From positions 1-50,494 of the IMG/VR virus record IMGVR_UViG_3300036780_000043: 50,494 nt of DNA. One strand, written 5' to 3'. A model generated the notes under the pieces. It had not been told where the DNA came from and ran no database searches. It saw only the letters and a program-made list of their open reading frames with translations. Position 1 is the first letter of the stretch, and the number at the start of each line of letters is the position of its first letter. Position numbers and translations under genes: made by a program. Shown piece by piece: positions 49,056-50,494 of the stretch. This stretch comes from a virus.

Positions 49056-49084
49056 TTGCAATGAAGCCAAGTGCGCTATATAAT
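49056..49084 (+). promoter_or_regulatory. Sigma70-like promoter before the 49140 gene
   Basis: TTGCAA (49056-49061), 17-base spacer, TATAAT (49079-49084). It is preceded by GCATCC, as is the promoter at 50021, and followed by AGAAGTAAC, very close to the AGTAAC after the box at 50044. The predicted start is about 49091; the leader carries AGAAAGGGAC before the ATG. Confidence 0.7.
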
Positions 49085-49139
49085 AGAAGTAACAGCCAAT
49101 CCACCAACATACTCGTAACAAACAACAGAAAGGGACACA

Positions 49140-49412
49140 ATGTCACAACTACAGCCGGACCCAACTGAACTGGAGTTTACAACGGTGAAGTTCTGCCCGG
49201 CATGCTCATCGGACAATATCCAGACGCATCCTGACAACGAAATGTACCAGCTTAGCCTACAACTGCCGGAGCCCTCGTTTGACGAACCATTGAGTCAGAT
49301 GACCGAAGAGGCCAACGCCCTGTGGTTGCAGTGTGCAACGTGCCAATTCGAGTTCCAGGAGTTCGACGCGTACACCTCGACAAGGGAGCTCAGTGATGCC
49401 TTCGGAAACTGA
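49140..49412 (+). CDS. Zinc-ribbon protein
   Basis: A 90-residue acidic protein with CPAC (about 19-22) and CATC (about 66-69) at a spacing usual for a zinc ribbon with a long insert. The central EPSFDEPLSQMTEEANALWL segment is helical. It follows a strong promoter and overlaps the next gene by 17 bases. Likely an early host-takeover or regulatory protein, by position only. Confidence 0.6.
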   Translation: MSQLQPDPTELEFTTVKFCPACSSDNIQTHPDNEMYQLSLQLPEPSFDEPLSQMTEEANALWLQCATCQFEFQEFDAYTSTRELSDAFGN

Positions 49413-49998
49413 CCCACCAACGGGTCCAACTGAGCCTGGGGATCCTAGGCTAGAATACCGCTACAACCTCAACTACAACCGGGTCCAACAGATCGTTCTG
49501 ATTAAGGCGTTGCGCGGGTTCGTTCTTGACATGTTGGCGGAAGCGGATTCTGCATCGGCAAACGGCCTAATGGATGTCAAGGACGAGTGCATACGCTGTG
49601 CTGTACAAGCACAGACCCTAGCAGAACGTATGGACCCTATGCATGAGGAGCCGCAATGGCCGACCGACCGACTAGAACCGCCAACAAATGGTACCAAGAT
49701 ACTATTCATTGAGACGCACTTCGTGTTTCGCTGTGACGGGCACAACTGCCTCTTGGAAGGTAGCCCTTGCTTCACTCTTGCTGACTTCACTGAGTATGAG
49801 TACGAACTCGACCTTTCAGACATGGTCTGTATAGGCGCCGAGGAACTGGTCCAAAGATGGATACAGGAACGAGATGCTGCTTGGTACGAGAACCCCTCTT
49901 TGGTCACGAACAACTATCGGCAAGAGGAGCAGGTGTATGTCGATCAGACTACCGACAACTGTGACTGGCAGGTATATCTAGTTCAGAGGCCGCAGTGA
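49396..49998 (+). CDS. Hypothetical acidic protein
   Basis: The ATG at 49396 (GGGAG upstream) is preferred over 49333. The 200-residue product has a helical segment (VQQIVLIKALRGFVLDMLAE, ASANGLMDVKDECIRCAVQA) and a C-terminal acidic beta part with several Cys/His (FVFRCDGHNCLLEGSPCFTL). The cysteine pair plus His could bind zinc. No family recognised. It ends 105 bases before HTH paralogue 4. Confidence 0.6.
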   Translation: MPSETDPPTGPTEPGDPRLEYRYNLNYNRVQQIVLIKALRGFVLDMLAEADSASANGLMDVKDECIRCAVQAQTLAERMDPMHEEPQWPTDRLEPPTNGTKILFIETHFVFRCDGHNCLLEGSPCFTLADFTEYEYELDLSDMVCIGAEELVQRWIQERDAAWYENPSLVTNNYRQEEQVYVDQTTDNCDWQVYLVQRPQ

Positions 49999-50020
49999 TA
50001 ACACCAACTAAAGAGCATCC

Positions 50021-50049
50021 TTGATTTAAGACAAACGTTGCTATATAAT
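50021..50049 (+). promoter_or_regulatory. Sigma70-like promoter before HTH paralogue 4
   Basis: TTGATT (50021-50026), 17-base spacer, TATAAT (50044-50049), then ATAGTAAC. Spacing is optimal. GCATCC precedes the -35 as at 49050. The expected start is about 50056; the leader holds AGAAAGGC before ATG 50103. Confidence 0.75.
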
Positions 50050-50102
50050 ATAGTAACAAAGCAAAACAACAGAAACCACAAACCAAACAGAAAGGCAATA
50101 CA

Positions 50103-50462
50103 ATGGCACGCACCGCAACCGACACACCTGACACCGCCGAGGAGACCGAAGAGATGGTCAGCGAGCCCGTGCTCGTGACCGTCGAAGACGTCGCCAAGCT
50201 GATGTCGGAGTCAACCGACCCACGGCTGCAGGAGCAGCTGGCCCAGAGCATCGTGAACCCGATCGTGCTGGCGAAGATGCTGGGAGTGAAGCCGCAGCAG
50301 ATCTACAACCGCATCCGAGCGGGCAAGATCGCCACGGTGACCCAGAACTCGACGCAGAAGATCGTCATTCCGATCGCCGAGGCGCAACGATTCGCGGCCA
50401 ACTACATGGACCGCAAGGCTCGCTCGCAGGCCAAGCTCGAAGCTGAGTTGGCAGGCGAGTAG
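50103..50462 (+). CDS. PQxxY-type helix-turn-helix protein, paralogue 4
   Basis: A 119-residue protein with an acidic N-terminus (MARTATDTPDTAEETEE), a helical part (VTVEDVAKLMSESTDPRLQE), then NPIVLAKMLGVKPQQIYNRI and RAGKIATVTQN followed by the hairpin QKIVIPIAEAQRF and a basic helical tail. The core aligns with 1868, 4029 and 47754. Codons are highly GC-rich and uniform, as in paralogue 1, which suggests strong expression. It has the best promoter in the window. It is likely an abundant DNA-binding protein of the phage. Confidence 0.7.
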   Translation: MARTATDTPDTAEETEEMVSEPVLVTVEDVAKLMSESTDPRLQEQLAQSIVNPIVLAKMLGVKPQQIYNRIRAGKIATVTQNSTQKIVIPIAEAQRFAANYMDRKARSQAKLEAELAGE

Positions 50463-50494
50463 TTCGCAACACAAGTCGCTCCCTACCTACAAGA

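Noticed and set aside
48907-49164. Leucine/valine-rich minus-strand frame
   Set aside because: It covers the strong rightward promoter at 49056-49084 and its leader; hydrophobic composition follows from AT-rich and repeat DNA.
1-50494. CRISPR array or cas operon suggested by the Cas4-like nuclease
   Set aside because: No regularly spaced repeats were seen and no other cas gene; the Sak4-like and DUF669 neighbours fit a recombination module.
1-50494. tRNA genes, integrase or attachment site
   Set aside because: No cloverleaf-type sequence ending in the usual T-arm motif, no tyrosine or serine recombinase motifs and no repressor of a known lysogeny family were found by eye.

Overview
The window is about 50 kb of a double-stranded DNA tailed phage with a long non-contractile tail (siphovirus type): it has a portal, large terminase, HK97-type capsid module, major tail protein, a tail chaperone with a -1 frameshift, and a 1010-residue tape measure. 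The Rpf-like (resuscitation-promoting factor) domain at 371-928 and the GH25 plus peptidoglycan-binding lysin point to a Gram-positive, probably actinobacterial, host; the exact host cannot be read from the sequence. No integrase, recognisable repressor, tRNA or CRISPR array was seen, so a lytic lifestyle is likely. The first gene is cut by the window edge.

Layout. 1-20406 is transcribed rightward: small early or regulatory genes (1-4675), then an SNF2-type helicase, ATP-dependent DNA ligase, Cas4-like nuclease, Sak4-like ATPase, DUF669 protein and primase-helicase (4672-12404), then a 7-deazaguanine cassette queC-queD-queE-folE, two MazG-like genes and a dpdA-like transglycosylase (12397-16620), then a DNA polymerase I with an N-terminal uracil-DNA glycosylase domain, AP2/HNH homing-endonuclease pieces and a RuvC-like nuclease (16617-20406). 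20398-47508 is transcribed leftward. Read in transcription order from the right it holds a terminase small subunit candidate, structural genes, an alpha/beta hydrolase, terminase, portal, fibre-like and SGNH-hydrolase proteins, Mu-I-like protease/scaffold, capsid, connectors, tail genes and, last, lysis genes. 47700-50494 is again rightward: short regulatory genes with strong sigma70-like promoters and about 500 bases of AT-rich non-coding DNA with palindromes.

How it works together. FolE, QueD, QueE and QueC make preQ0 from GTP, and the DpdA-like enzyme would place it into DNA in exchange for guanine. No QueF or amidotransferase partner is seen, so preQ0 itself is the predicted modified base. 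The recombination set (Cas4-like, Sak4-like, DUF669, RuvC-like) and the replication set (primase-helicase, UDG-PolA, ligase, SNF2) are interleaved with it.

Most notable signals: (1) the octamer CCACAGGG/CCCTGTGG occurs about 29 times, against about 1.5 expected, in all reading frames and across both arms; (2) four paralogous small helix-turn-helix proteins with a PQxxY motif lie near the two ends of the window, several behind near-identical -10 regions; (3) a 24-base tandem repeat of an 8-mer breaks a zinc-knuckle plus ribbon-helix-helix gene that a single repeat copy would restore; (4) an intergenic element of about 100 bases is repeated at 3871 and 19794.
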